From Chiua virens (taxonomy: Eukaryota > Basidiomycota > Agaricomycetes > Boletales > Boletaceae), in assembly GCA_019787685.1 (NCBI GenBank), contig JAHNUO010000028.1:124001-188000 (forward strand): a stretch of 64,000 bases of DNA, in the 5' to 3' direction. Positions 1 through 11,762 of this stretch are shown here, in pieces. Made by a program: the position numbers and the translations under genes. Below the pieces are notes generated by a model that saw only the letters and a list, made by a program, of their open reading frames with translations, was not told the origin of the DNA and ran no database searches. Each line of letters starts with the position of its first letter. Position 1 is the first letter of the stretch.

Positions 1-2
1 CG

Positions 3-287
3 ACGTTATGGACTTTCATCGACCCCTCAGACCCCCACCCAGCGCTGGACAATCTCTTTGCGTTGGGGGTAGCAGCGATCGCTGCATTAGCCCGTGATTA
101 CCGCAAAGGTCGGATGGAGAGACAGGAGGTCAAACCAGCCATGTGGCGGGATGACTACCGCAGGGCGAAGGATATGATCAAACGTTTGAGGGAAGACGAG
201 GGGGAGAAGCTACAGCTGGATCAAATCCAGGAATGGATAATGGGCCAGAGATTGGTCGAGGTCGATCCAGCTGCGTGGTCTGAGTAG
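3..287 (+). CDS. 3' end of an unrecognised protein (partial)
   Basis: An open frame enters from the left edge of the window and ends at a TAG at 285-287, giving about 94 C-terminal residues. The tail is a helical, charged stretch (ALARDYRKGR ... RRAKDMIKRL ... DQIQEWIMGQ) ending in DPAAWSE. It resembles C-terminal tails of unnamed multi-copy agaricomycete proteins as I remember them, but I cannot name a domain. The start and any upstream exons lie outside the window. Coding status is supported by the length and composition of the frame only. The gene ends about 135 bp before the outer edge of the foldback element. Confidence 0.55.
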   Translation, partial: TLWTFIDPSDPHPALDNLFALGVAAIAALARDYRKGRMERQEVKPAMWRDDYRRAKDMIKRLREDEGEKLQLDQIQEWIMGQRLVEVDPAAWSE

Positions 288-422
288 GGTGATCCGAGAT
301 GCAGGGGGTGTTAGAGGCGATGTCAAGCATGCTGGGGATGGCAGTGGCGAGTATGATGAGGAGGAGGTACATTAGTAGAGGGACTTTGGTGCTGTACTTA
401 CTTCGGTGAAGTGGGCGAAGAG

Positions 423-1485
423 AGGGTGGACGTAGAGGGGAAGCGCTTCAAAGGGTCTTCAACCCTACTATCGCTCGATTCGTGATGGCGACAGGGCAAC
501 CCTATGGACACAAAGTCCAAAAGCATTCTCTGTGCGACACAAAGTCAGACGACAGAGAGGTTCGAGCGGCACAGAGCCAACTCAGTAAGATCCGGTGATC
601 TGTGGACGGCGCAAGGTCTTGAATGTGGGCGTGGCAAGGACGGATTCGGAGTAGTGCGTGAGCAACTAGGCACGAGAGATGTCGATCTTGAGGGTCGGGG
701 GGTGCGTCAACGACTGGGCACAGGAGGCGTTGATCTTGAAGATGGGACCCCAGCGTGGATGGAATGGATACGGACACTGGTTAGCACGAGCAGTCTATGA
801 GAACTCGCATTCGGGGACGTACCGAGCCCCAACCATGCTCCGAGACCTTACCACCAACGGCACAACTAGCCTTGTCGCAGAAAACGACTCAGTTAGAACT
901 CAGTGATCCATTGATGAATTGATGACTCACCGTACTCATTGGCACCCTCCAGGAAGCTTCTTCCCACCTGTTGGAGAGATTCCGCACTTGATGCTTGTAA
1001 ACAAGCAACAATAACAACACGAGTCCACAACACTTCGACGAGTTATTGTGGATTATTATACAGTGACAAACATTATCAATCATGGACAACCGACTTTCAG
1101 TGTCAGATCTCCGTCCTTGCCACCGCCTACCATTGACGTCTTCCTGGATCGTGCCTAGTACCTCCCCTGCTTTATTATCGCTCATCCTAAAGACTTTGCG
1201 CGACGCCTCCTGCGCCTGGACCGACGCTCGTTCCAACGACTCCGCCCTCCTTGCCACCGACGTGCATTGCCCTCAAGACCTTGCGCCGACGCCTGCGCTT
1301 CCTTGTCCCAAGCCCCGATTCAGAGCTGGCTTTGTGCCGCTCGAACTTCTCTTGTTGTCTGACTTTGTGTCGCACAGAGAACGCTTTTGGACTTTGTGTC
1401 CATAGGGTCGCCCTGTCGCCATCACGAATCGAGCGATAGTAGGGTTGAAGACCCTTTGAAGCGCTTCCCCTCTGGTTCCACCCTC
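423..1485. mobile_element. Foldback-type element with roughly 300-bp inverted arms
   Basis: The sequence from 423 rightward is matched, inverted, by the sequence from 1485 leftward. The outer 130 bp or so are nearly identical: both arms carry the GAGGGTGGA edge, GGGGAAGCGCTTC, the GACACAAAGTCCAAAAGC block and the CGAGCGGCACA block in mirrored order. Weaker pairing continues inward to about 750 on the left and 1190 on the right (shared GGCGCAAGGTCTTGA and ACAGGAGGCG words), leaving a loop of about 440 bp. No transposase is visible inside. Short open frames in the arms are probably by-products of the repeat. Such long-armed structures fit foldback elements or large non-autonomous DNA transposons. 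Target-site duplications were not clear. Confidence 0.75.
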
Positions 1486-1639
1486 CCGTCGTTCTGGTCT
1501 GCCTCGTCACCGCACCATCTCGCACCTCTGAGTGAATTAGACTCTGCTACCATCAATCCAGGTACAGTACCTAACCCTTAGTTCATCGGCATGATCCTAA
1601 CCAATATTTTAGCCCCATTCTTCCCCCCCCCAACCCACT

Positions 1640-3731
1640 ATGGCCTCGAAATTTACCCCCCAAACTCGCGCTCATGATTGTAAGCCCTGTCTCACTCTGT
1701 TTTCGACATCAAAACCCACACAGTACACCAGCTACGTACAAAAGCTTGGATGCCAAATCAATTGCTACAGATTATGGTACTACGACCATCTACACCTCGC
1801 CCAACATGTCTTTCGTCCCCAAACCCCATAATGGCAAAGAGGAACTATGTGCTCGAGCAGACGGACGATTTGGTGCCGCGGACTGTTTCCAATGGCCACA
1901 GATGTACTGCGAAGAGTACCGTTACGCCGTCTGTATCTGTCGCAAGGAAAACTATCCGGCGCCCGACCCTTTGTCATGGGCATGGTATCGCCCCACACCT
2001 GAAGACTTCGAGCCCATTCCCCACGCTGCCTTTCAGGTTGGGAAGCTGAAGCAAGAAAAGGCAATCGGCGTCGCTTCCTTACTTCGGATTGCATCTGACC
2101 GCCACAAGGAATGGAAAAACACCCGTGGTGACAAGCAAGACATCGCGAGTAGGATGGTCCAGTCCCTGAAACACGACATCATGCTACTCCTCAACCATCC
2201 CCTTACCTATTGTGATATCATTGTCTTCGTCGCTCAAGCTCAACAGTATTTCCTCGACACTTTGGCGTTCCTCGACTATGTAATGTATGTTCAACCTTGC
2301 GTTGCCTACCCTTCTGGTCCCCCCCTTCCTGTCCGGTCCCACTGGATGGGTTGTTTCACGCAAGAGACGAAAACTTGCGACGATCTCTTCCACGCGGGTG
2401 TGCCAGTATGGCTGATCCGTCCCTGCCACACTATCACCCCTGAGACCAACATCGAGAGACCGGTCAAGTTCACGTTCCCCGATGATATTATCCGTAGCAT
2501 GTACGCCGAAGCTGGCAAACCTGCACAACCTTTCAACAATCTCTATCACGGACGAGGAGGTTTCAATCGTCATTTCCACACGCGGCGCGCCTACACAGGT
2601 TCTGCAAATCAGAACTCCAGTATTCCCGATCCCTCCACCCCTCAACTCTCCTCACAAGCGGGTAAAATGCCCTCTCAAGCTCAGTCCAGGAGAGCAGAGA
2701 AGAAGCAGAAGCAGAAGCACGGTCGACCCCAGTCAGGTAGGTGATATCTACCAACATTATCGATAAGGCGTGGGCTAACCCATTGTGAAGCAAACTCTGC
2801 AGGTCGTGACAAGTGGGCAGAGCTGTGCGTGCCCGATATGCCGCTCTCCTTCCGCGTGTGGGAAAACGCATTGAAACGTGTCGACAAAGACCCGTCCAGG
2901 GTGAAGAAGGGCTTGGTGGATCAGGGATATCGTGTCCCAGAACCAGCCCTACTTATCTCGCCACAAGCCCCTGAGCGCCGCCAGCTGTTTATGACAAACT
3001 GGCTTGCAATTCGTCCTATGTGGATTCGTCGGCTCGATCACGACCCCCCCGCTCGATTCCCATCTCCCCAACAGTGGAGGGAGATACTCCATGGCGTGCC
3101 CTTCAGGGAAGAGCTCGAAACTGCGGTCACAAGCCGCAGCGATTCTGCCAAGGGTCGTAAACTGGCTGTGCTGGATGCTCTTGGTGACGAGGTTGCTGCC
3201 CTGACGCAAGGATCTAGTTACGCCCCCACAGAACAGGTGGATTGGCGCGGCAAATTGATTTCAATCCCCTCGCTGACCAACCCCCCACCCCGCCTCGTCA
3301 AAGCTATCCTATGGGAGATCTACGAGACTGGTTGGCGATACGAGCTGTGTGCTCTCGATCAAGTCCTCAATCCTCGCTTGTGGGCTGAACATCGTACAGA
3401 ACGACTCGGCTTCCTTCATGGTATTTTCTTGGGCAGTTCGGGTCTCGTGCTGTGGTCGGAGCCTCTCCCATCCAGAGCTGGCAATCTCGGGCTGACAGAC
3501 AGTTTTTCTGACGACGAACAGGTCTTACATGCATTTTGTCTGCTTCTCTCCACCTGGCCGAACGCGCATCCTTCTTTTTCGTACATTAATTTAAAGCCAG
3601 GATCGAAGTGCGTGGAAGCCTATGAGATCATGTCTCGGGCATGTCTTTTTTACATCCAGACGTTTTTTGATTATTTTGGCCGTCCTCCTCTCGTTCCCCA
3701 TCGGTTTCCCTTAGAGTATCACGATCTGTAG
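1640..3731 (+). CDS. Multi-copy-type basidiomycete protein, function unknown
   Basis: Model: exon 1 1640-1679 (starts MASKFTPQTRAHD), intron 1680-1770, exon 2 1771-2736, intron 2737-2790, exon 3 2791-3731, all with GT..AG ends and consistent phases, giving about 650 residues. The N-terminal half has a cluster of Cys/Trp residues (CFQWPQMYCEEYRYAVCIC) and a central VPVWLIRP motif; a basic Ser/Gln/Lys linker follows (about residues 310-340). The C-terminal half has repeated Trp-rich motifs (NWLAIRPMWIRR, ILWEIYETGWRYELCALD). The VPVWLIRP motif is one I associate with a widely expanded agaricomycete family without an assigned activity. The gene sits between a foldback element and a Plavaka transposase, so it may travel with mobile DNA. 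The first exon is less sure; a start at 1806 (MSFVPKP) is possible. Confidence 0.7.
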
Positions 3732-4201
3732 TTTTTTTTACCAGCATGATGTAGCGTTTTTCTTTTATTGTTTATGTATAATCCGTTTTCACTTACAACA
3801 TTGCGGCGATCTTTTGGCCTATAGTTTGTAGAATCCTTGCCTTACATCAGGTACGTCCAGTGACGTTGAGCGGTTAACCCCTCAGATTACAGCCCAGAAC
3901 TTGCGGTGTCAACAAGTGAGTGCTTACGTCGCTTCTAATTCCAACGTGCCCTCAGCATTTTCATTGGCATCATTACAATCAGAACATGCGGTGAGTGCTT
4001 GCCCTTTTGATCGCAACGTGTTCTCAATACTTTCACTCACATCATCACCTCATTTTCTCAACGCTCTTGTTCTTTTCTGAGATTGAAGCAATCGGTCTCC
4101 GCCGCTATTGGGAACAAAACCCAAGGACACTCCCGGCCTCCAACTTCATCTCAAGCTTGGACTCCCACCGTCTCGTACTTCAGTATCACAGCTTACCACT
4201 G
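3732..4201. repeat. Intergenic stretch with an imperfect ~80-bp tandem duplication
   Basis: Two neighbouring units start at 3897 (GAACTTGCGGTG) and 3982 (GAACATGCGGTG). Both contain GTGAGTGCTT, then a C/T-rich body, then a CAACGTG..CTCA word, then a CATCA/TCAC-rich tail. The GTGAGT..CAG shape of the units suggests they may act as, or derive from, leader introns of the transposase gene that follows. Nothing else was recognised here. Confidence 0.45.
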
Positions 4202-7200
4202 ATGGCCACTACCTTCAGGTGCCACCCAGATTGTTCCTGCACCTTCTTATCCCGGAGGGGCCTGACGCAGCATCGATCTACGTGCGACGTTTACGGTCCT
4301 GCACAGGCTGAGCGACTCGCACGCGCTAGTTCGACCTTTCTGTTGACGGAGGAGCCTCCCAACAAGCGGGTCAGACTTGGCGCTGATGAGGTACGGCTTT
4401 CTATCATGAATTCTTTGAATGTGTTACTCAGATGGATTCCAGTGCGATAGGCAATCAAATCTTCCAGGGCCCTCGAGTATTGGTCCTTTGGCGTTGGTCA
4501 CGGAGGTCAGTGAGGTGAGGTCTTGCCCATTTCGAGTCTTTCCTGCAGCTCAAACCCTGCTCCTTCTGAATCAGGGCATTTCAAGTCAGCAGCGACCACA
4601 TGCCCATACCCAAGATGCCCCACCCTCGCAGGTTACACCCGATGTGCCCATTGAATCTTCCTCACAACAAATACCCGATGCCCCTGAGATTGCAAGCCAG
4701 CCCCTTCCCCCTCGTAATCGACGACTGCCTGCAAAATATCGAGACTTGCTCCCTGAGCCACCGTTGCCAGCAATTGACCCCCATCCTGCCCCTGCGACCA
4801 CTTCCATTATCCCACGTGTCTTTCTGCACGTGTGGGATTCCTTCACCACACAGTTCAATAAGTTCGGCATTGCGCGTGCATATCGCCATCGCCCATCGCA
4901 CGATCCCGACTCTTTTGTTTCTATGGAGGAATTGTCTCAGTCTAGCCAGGACATTCTCCCTAGCTCGGCCAAGGCATTGCATGGTGACTACGTCCCGCCT
5001 TGGCCATGGTCCAATATGTCTATCTGGCGACTCATGACCTGGAAAAACACCGGAAGTACTCAGAAATCTGATTCAGAAATCACCCGACTGGTCCATGAGG
5101 TCCTCCAAGCCCCCGACTTCGACATCCAGGATCTGTCTAGGTTTGACTCCTCCAGAGAAACATCTCGGTTTGACGCTGCTGAGAAGGAAATACCGACAGG
5201 AGATGTCTTCGGGGTCGACAGATGGAAACGTACATCGGTCGACATATCAGTACCCACAAGGGAAAAGAAGGTCGAAGGCAATGGACTGACGTTCTCTGTG
5301 GATGGTCTTCGTTATAGGCCTATCATGGATGTCGTACGAGCAGTATTCGCAGAGGTATCATCGAAGAGTTTCCATTTCACCCCTTTCAAAAGGATTTGGA
5401 AATCTCCGGTCACTGGTCGCCAGCAACGTGTCTATGATGAACTGTACGCCTCAGACGCCTGGAACCAAGCCCACGATGAAATAATGAAACAGAGAAGAGA
5501 CGACAGCTGCAAGTTGGAAAGAGTAGTTGCAGGCCTCATGTTCTGGTCAGATTCGACTCGACTCGCCCAGTTTGGGCATGCGTCTGCGTGGCCCATCTAT
5601 CTTTTCTTTGGAAACCTCTCCAAATATGTTCGATCTAATCCTCAGTCAGGGTGCTGTCATCCAATTGCGTTTATCCCTTCTGTAGGTTGATTTTCTGCTT
5701 TCTTGCGCTGCTCTCGAAGTCTCACCCAACCTCTCAGCTTCCAGAGTCCATCAAAAAAATTTTATCCTCGGTGTCTGGCAAGAAACACAACCGTGACCTT
5801 CTCACTCATTGCAAACGAGAACTCATTCAAGCGATCTGGACGTTATTGCTGGACGATGATTTCGTCGAGGCTTACAAGAATGGAATCGTCGTGAAATGCT
5901 TCGACGGCATCACCAGGAGAGTATACCCTAGGATATTTACTTACTCAGCTGACTATCCAGAAAAGTGAGTCAATTGCATACGCTTGCTGGTGTGAAACTG
6001 ATTATTTGAATTTGGAAGAGTTCTCCTTGCTACCATCCAGGACAAAGGCTGCTGCCCCTGTCCTCGCTGCCTCATCCCCAAATCAAAGTTCCATTGGACC
6101 GGATTTCTCAGAGACGTTGCTGCAAGAATTTCTCAGGCAAGAACCTACTTGGCGGATAAGATCAAACTCGCGCGACGGGCAATCTATGTACTTGGCCGGC
6201 CGTTGAAGGGTACAGCTGTAGAAACCCTTCTCAAAGACAAATCCCTGGTTCCGACTTTGGTAAGAATCCTCTTCGACTTATTGGGAGTGACCTCACTAAC
6301 CCTCTCAGAATTCTTTTTGCGAGCGACTCTCACCCTCAGGATTCAGCCTGTACCCGATTCTAGTTGTAGATTTACTCCACAAGTTCGAGCTTGGCATTCT
6401 CAAATCGGTTCTCAAGCATCTGCTCCGATTGATTTATGCTGCCGATCCACGTGGGATCGACATACTCAATGAACGGTGTGCTCGACATTCTTCCAAGGGT
6501 AATTTGAACGTGATTGCTGACAATTAATCTGATAGATTCATGCAAATACCATCTTTTGGATTGAACACAATCCGCCGTTTCCCTCCGGATGTAGCGGACA
6601 CAAGCCAGCGACCGGCATGGTTCTTTGAGCACATACTACAGGTAGGATCTTTCGCGCGTCTCGGTTCGCAGTGCTTAATGAGCTTCACTGCAGTGTTCCA
6701 TCCCCGTGTTCGAAGGACTTTTCCCTCATGCGCACGACTTAAACATTCAGCGCCTCCTATTCCGACTCTCCGAATGGCATGCATTGGCCAAACTTTGAAT
6801 TCACACGGACGATTCGCTCACACTCCTCCAACAGTCGTTACGGACCCTTTGTGATCAGCTTCGCCACTTTCAACGAGCCACCTGCACCGCCTTCAAAACT
6901 CGTGAATTACCCATGGAAGCTGCGCAACGGCAGAGGAGGGAATTGGTGGAGGTCAATGCTGGACATCAAAAGAAAGAAGTGCACTCAGCGGCCTTGCTCC
7001 CAAAAACATTCAATCTCAACACGTACAAGTTCCACGCCCTGGGTGACTACGTCGCAATGATCAAGATGTTCAGGACGACTGACTCGTTCTCAACCCAAAT
7101 TGTAAGTGTAAAGCTTTTTCCTGAAGGTTTATTTTTTCTTGCAGCATGTCTCTGACGTACCTCTGACATACGTGTGCCTTCAGGGAGAGCTGGCGCACCG

Positions 7201-8409
7201 TCAAATCAAGAAGATGTATGGACTATCGAACAAGAAGAATGTCGAGGAACAGTTTGCGAGGCAAGAGCGTCGTCGCACTCTTCTGAGACGACAGCACGAC
7301 CAGGACCAAGTTACAGATGATGTTGACTCTTCGCCGACGTTGCATCACTTGATGGCAAGCCAAGCTCGAAAGGACAATGTCCTTAATCTCCCTCGGTTCC
7401 TTGTTGACCATATTGACGACCCGGCTATTAAGGCGAGTGACTTTGGTTGATACATATACATGCTTACATGTCTCCTAGCCTGATTTCACCGCATGTCTCA
7501 AGGACCACCTGTTGTCCAGATTACTCCGCCTGGATTTTGACGGCGACGAGCAGCTATTCACCCCGGAGGAACGAAATGAATTGCATCTTCTGAACCCAGA
7601 CCGGATCGTGGAGTCGAAAATCGTTCGCATCAACTACACAAGCTATGATATCCGCAGAGCCCATGATTGCCTGCGGACAAACCGTTCTTCTTTCCTCATG
7701 ACTCTGTCGAGGGAAGAAGGTCCCAACTATCACCCCTTCTGGTACTGTCAGCTACTCAAGGCATTCCGTATTGACGTTTCCTACTCTCCCAGTGGTGTTA
7801 GCGGTTCAAAGGAGACGATGGAGGTCCTCTGGGTCCATTGGCTAGGAATTGATCCGGACCATAGGTGGGGTTTCCAGCAGTGCACTCTTCCAAAGATTGG
7901 ATTTGTGCCTGAAGACGGAGAGAGCCCTGCTTTCGGCTTTCTGGATCCCTCCCTGGTGATCCGTGGATGTCACCTCATTCCAGCTTTCATAGATGGTCGC
8001 ACCGATCAATTCTTACGGGGCAGCATGTCAGTAGCCAGACTACCTGGGGAGTCTGATGATTGGGCAAGGTATTATGTAAATATGTGAGTTTTATTTCACA
8101 TATCTCGACCTCTTGCATGCTAACAATATTAGTTTTGCTGATCGAGATATGTTCACTTGCTATGCGGCAATTGGTGTAGGTCATGACACCGCGTACTTAC
8201 GACACAACCATGGGCTGGTTGACGACCAATTATCCGCTGGCGATGAAGAAGAAGAGGTCGATCATATTGAAGATACTCGCCCAAGGCATGTATCTCAAAG
8301 CGATGAGAATCCTGATGAAGAGGACGAGGACGAGGACGATTCAGATGTAAATAGTGACAACAGTATGAGTGACGGCTATGAGGACAGCGACTCGGATGCT
8401 TATTTCTAG
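4202..8409 (+). pseudogene. Plavaka-type (CACTA-like) transposase with one nonsense codon
   Basis: Starts MATTFRCHPDC with a C2H2-like finger (C-x3-C ... H-x4-C), then a Pro-rich linker with the family motif NRRLPAKYRDLLPEP, then the DDE-type catalytic core: MFWSDSTRLAQFG, LSKYVRSNPQS, TYSADYPEK, CPCPRCLIPKS, FHALGDYV, GELAHRQIKKMYG and an ATGVG/IGH-like IGVGHD, and an acidic tail of Glu/Asp. Several short introns were placed (for example 5682-5737, 7433-7478 with a GC donor). The splicing between 4391 and about 4550 is unresolved. One in-frame TGA interrupts exon 6694-7100 at 6796-6798, where the family normally has Arg, so CGA to TGA is likely. The frame is otherwise open on both sides, pointing to a recent death or a sequencing error. 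Plavaka elements are known CACTA-group transposons of basidiomycetes. Confidence 0.88.
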
Positions 8410-9721
8410 CTATGACAATGACCATCCAAATCTACTTTTAATTATGAGTAGTTCGATGGCTCGTTCAAAATGTAAATGTATTTATTGCCTACTAACGGTG
8501 TTGGCTGCGATAAGGGCTTATAACTCCTTGCAGTAATTACAGAAGTTTCGAAAGCACTAAAGACATTACCAGCAACTACCACAATTGCAGTAGTATACAA
8601 GAAATGCGCCAATGCCTTGCTAGTATGTATATTCCATGGTAATAATGTAAATCATCCTCGTAGTATGGCAACGATCCTATAAATTTGTGTAACCCCTTAT
8701 CGGACCTCGGTCAGATCTGCAATGTTGTATGATATTGATTACACAAGCAATTCCCAGCAAGTTAGATACAATGGTAGGGTATTGGTCGTGATACATGATC
8801 ACTGGCAAATGCACGCGAAACGACTCGGCGATGTGCCAGGCCCGCAAATTGACCCCAGCTGGAATCTCGTTGCTTCCGAGTACGCAATTTGGCCTCTGTT
8901 CTCAGACTGGCCATCAATGAGGAAATAATGAAAAATGTCTGAACTTACTGTCCAGATACGCGACGAGTCAAGTTCGCGATTTGATTACATAAAATGGCTC
9001 CTACTGTGCGTCGTTGTCTTCCTCGCTATTAGTATATGTTCTTGATCAATCGATGGCCAAGTCATTCTGCTGCGAGTCGGCTGTAGACTCTGAGCTTCCA
9101 GAATGAGATTATGTTGCAATTGAAGAGTTGCAGTCGCAGTAGCTCAGTGACAGATCCTCATCCAGGCTAAACTGTCCACTCGCAAAGCACCCGCTTCAAA
9201 GACAGCCAACATCATCGCCACCCTTTGAACCGTCTTCCAGGGGAAAGAACAGGCTTGTATTTCACTTTTTGGTTCATATTAAGTCGCTTTTTTCTATCAT
9301 AGAACTTTGCACCGAAACACGACGTATTTCTTTGATCGCTGTCGCTACAAGGCAATATCAAATCCAATCTTCCGTTGGTGGCAATACCCAGGAGAACGGA
9401 GAAAGCAAAGGAGAAAGAGTATCGCATGGTTTGGGATCAATGATGACTTTTTTTTTCCACGCGTACTTTGTAATTGCGTTACGCCCAGCAACTTACTCAG
9501 CTCAGCGACGGGTTTTATTGAAACAATTCTAGGAAGGGGTACGAAGACTCCGTATGTCGCTGTTCTACTGATGCAACCCCCCTGCCATGAAGTGCTTGGA
9601 TCGAACAACCTCTCAGCAAGATGAGCCCAATCTTTCAAGACTGATGATGAAGTTCACGCTAGCCACTCAGTTACGCAGACCAGTGATACAGATGAATTAC
9701 GAGCTACAAATGCCATAATCA
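8410..9721. other. Gene-poor stretch, nothing recognised
   Basis: AT-rich sequence downstream of the transposase. Short frames on both strands (up to 105 codons near 9307-9624) have no recognisable motif. The element's right-hand terminus should lie here, but I could not find a matching inverted end by eye. Confidence 0.4.
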
Positions 9722-10842
9722 ATGTCCTCGGCTCTGCTCTTCAAGCTTCAAGCTCGGAAAGACGCCATGAACTTCGATAATGTGTGGTGTTCTATTGCAG
9801 AGGACGGCGTTCCTCACAAAATCGTGTCGGGGATTTCAGACGTAACCGGTCGTCGACTGTGTCATATGCCTCGTCTGAATGCCACAGATTCATCCATATC
9901 TTTAGCTTGGTTTGTCAGACCATCTTCGAGTCAGGTCTGTTTGTTTCCCAATAATCTCCCTTGCCTGTAGCTCATCCCTCAGGCACTCGTAAACAGAATC
10001 GCGATAACCGGATCGTGAGCTTGACTGGCAAATTGAGCGATGTCTTACGCTCGCTCAAGGGCACAATATTATAAGATGCATCACGCCTTTGCTCTAGCAG
10101 GCAACAGTGCGAGCACTTCATCGCTAAGTATGCTAAGCAAAATCTTTTGTTACTCGTGCTTTTATGTCCGCGCTTACGTCCGTCCCACAGGGAATCGAAC
10201 GGCGAAAGATACAAATACACCCTCGGCGAATCGACAATAAGATTGGAAAATACCAGAATAAGCTACAAGAGCTTAAGCGCTTAAGATTATATCCGTAGGA
10301 GTTACATTGCAGTGACGATGCGATACGATCCAGGGTCGCCATTTTTCGTGTCATGTGCCGAAGAACAGGGTATGTCATTTGTCTTGAAGCCGCGGCAAGA
10401 CGCTCATAGGCATGGACTGTAGCGAAGTCCATTGACCTGAACGACATGACTGAGGCTAGATACGTGCAAGAGAAAGGTTGCTTGCATCGGGCAGGTGGGG
10501 CCGGGAGAAATTGGCGACATCCTCGATAGTCCCGACGAGAATGCCCTTCGGATGTGGCTTCCTACCGGCGTTGCAGGACCGGGCAAATCGGCCATCGTGC
10601 ACTCGGTTGCCATATAATGTGCAGGAGAGGCTCGTGTTGTCACATTGTTTCGTCCGTACTGATTCCCCAAGGCAAACCCACGAAACCTCCTTAGTACGAT
10701 TTTACGCGACCTCTACGACCACGAACCTTACACCTTGAGACATCGAGTTCTCCGCACATCAGTAGCACTTCAAGCACCGCAAACAATTCGTTGTTCGATC
10801 CAGAAGGATATCTACCCCACGGGCTGAGGTACGAAATTTTTT
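9722..10842 (+). pseudogene. Degraded C2/NACHT NTPase gene
   Basis: The remains follow the domain order of basidiomycete C2-NACHT proteins. At 9722-9950 a C2-like start can be read (NFDNVWCSIAEDGVPHK ... LNATDSSISLAWFV). At about 10510-10620 there is GEIGDILDSPDE followed by the Walker A loop GVAGPGKSAIVHSVA, then a stop. From about 10671 another frame reads ANPRNLLSTILRDLYDHE and LRHRVLRTS, the usual segment after the P-loop. Reading requires several frame changes and stops, so the gene is dead. NACHT proteins are STAND-class signalling NTPases linked to self/non-self responses in fungi. The C-terminal repeat region was not found. Confidence 0.72.
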
Positions 10843-11762
10843 TATCCCCCGACCTATTCTTTGGCCTCAGTGGAGAATCATGGACTTCTTATTGGAAACG
10901 TACCATAGATCTTAGACATCTATTTTTTTTCACGATGTATCCCAATACACATCTTTACAAGTACCATTTGAAACTTGGGTGAGATTACTCCTACGAGTTG
11001 TTCATGACATGAGTGTCCGGACACGAACGACAAAACGAATGGACTCACATCTCCCTCCGTCACGGCATCCCGGCCCTCCCGGGTATAGATCTTGTCAATG
11101 TCGACAGTTGTCAGTCCAACATTGAAGACAGATAACGCAACACATGACGGCCGCGTCAACGAAGAAAGTGACATGGGAAGAAGGCGAGCCGCAAGGACGG
11201 TATTCAGAACCAATGTTTAAAACGAAGCAACGAATGATGGTATTCATGATAGTGTCGTATATGATGTTGCAACGGCGGAGGAAGATGCATTGGAGCGAAG
11301 ACCCGTGCGGATATGGGGCGGTTCCCAAGAAGCATGACATAGTAACTAAGTCGAGAGAGCGTCAGGAAGTTGTTTGTCTCTGGTTCTGGAATAGAAGTGG
11401 TTGGGTTCGCTCGGTTCGCGCTGTGTTCGATTAGATGTTGTCGACGTTGACCGTCTGGGGCGGCAAGCATGGGGCTACGAAGTGGTTTCTGAGGACCGTG
11501 AATGATGATCAGTGGTAGCTGAGACGCACAATACTGACGGATTTTACGCGTTTGCTGGACTGTAAACCTTCCACTTCGAGTAGAATCGTGTCGGGGTTGT
11601 ACCTTCATGATCGCATGAACGTGAGGAGAAATAAACCTGACCTGAATCCGCTAGAAACAGCACCAAGTGCGCCGAAGACACTTGACAGTGTTGAAGTTGA
11701 CACAGAGGTGTACGTTGAACGTAAACACAGCCACATTCCTTTTTGCAAAAACTAGCACGACG
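10843..11762. other. Intergenic, no gene recognised
   Basis: No motif was recognised on either strand between the NACHT relic and the uS7m gene. A minus-strand frame at 11204-11608 (134 codons) has low-complexity His/Pro/Arg content and looks like chance. The right end serves as promoter and leader for uS7m. Confidence 0.35.

Noticed and set aside
1187..1525. 112-codon minus-strand frame in the foldback right arm
   Set aside because: It mirrors a similar frame in the left arm, as expected from the inverted repeat, and lacks a domain.
10185..10215. T-loop-like GTTCGATTCC on the minus strand, possible tRNA
   Set aside because: The flanking bases do not pair as a T-stem and no A-box or acceptor stem fits.
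11204..11608. 134-codon minus-strand frame before uS7m
   Set aside because: Biased composition, no motif, sits in the likely promoter of uS7m.
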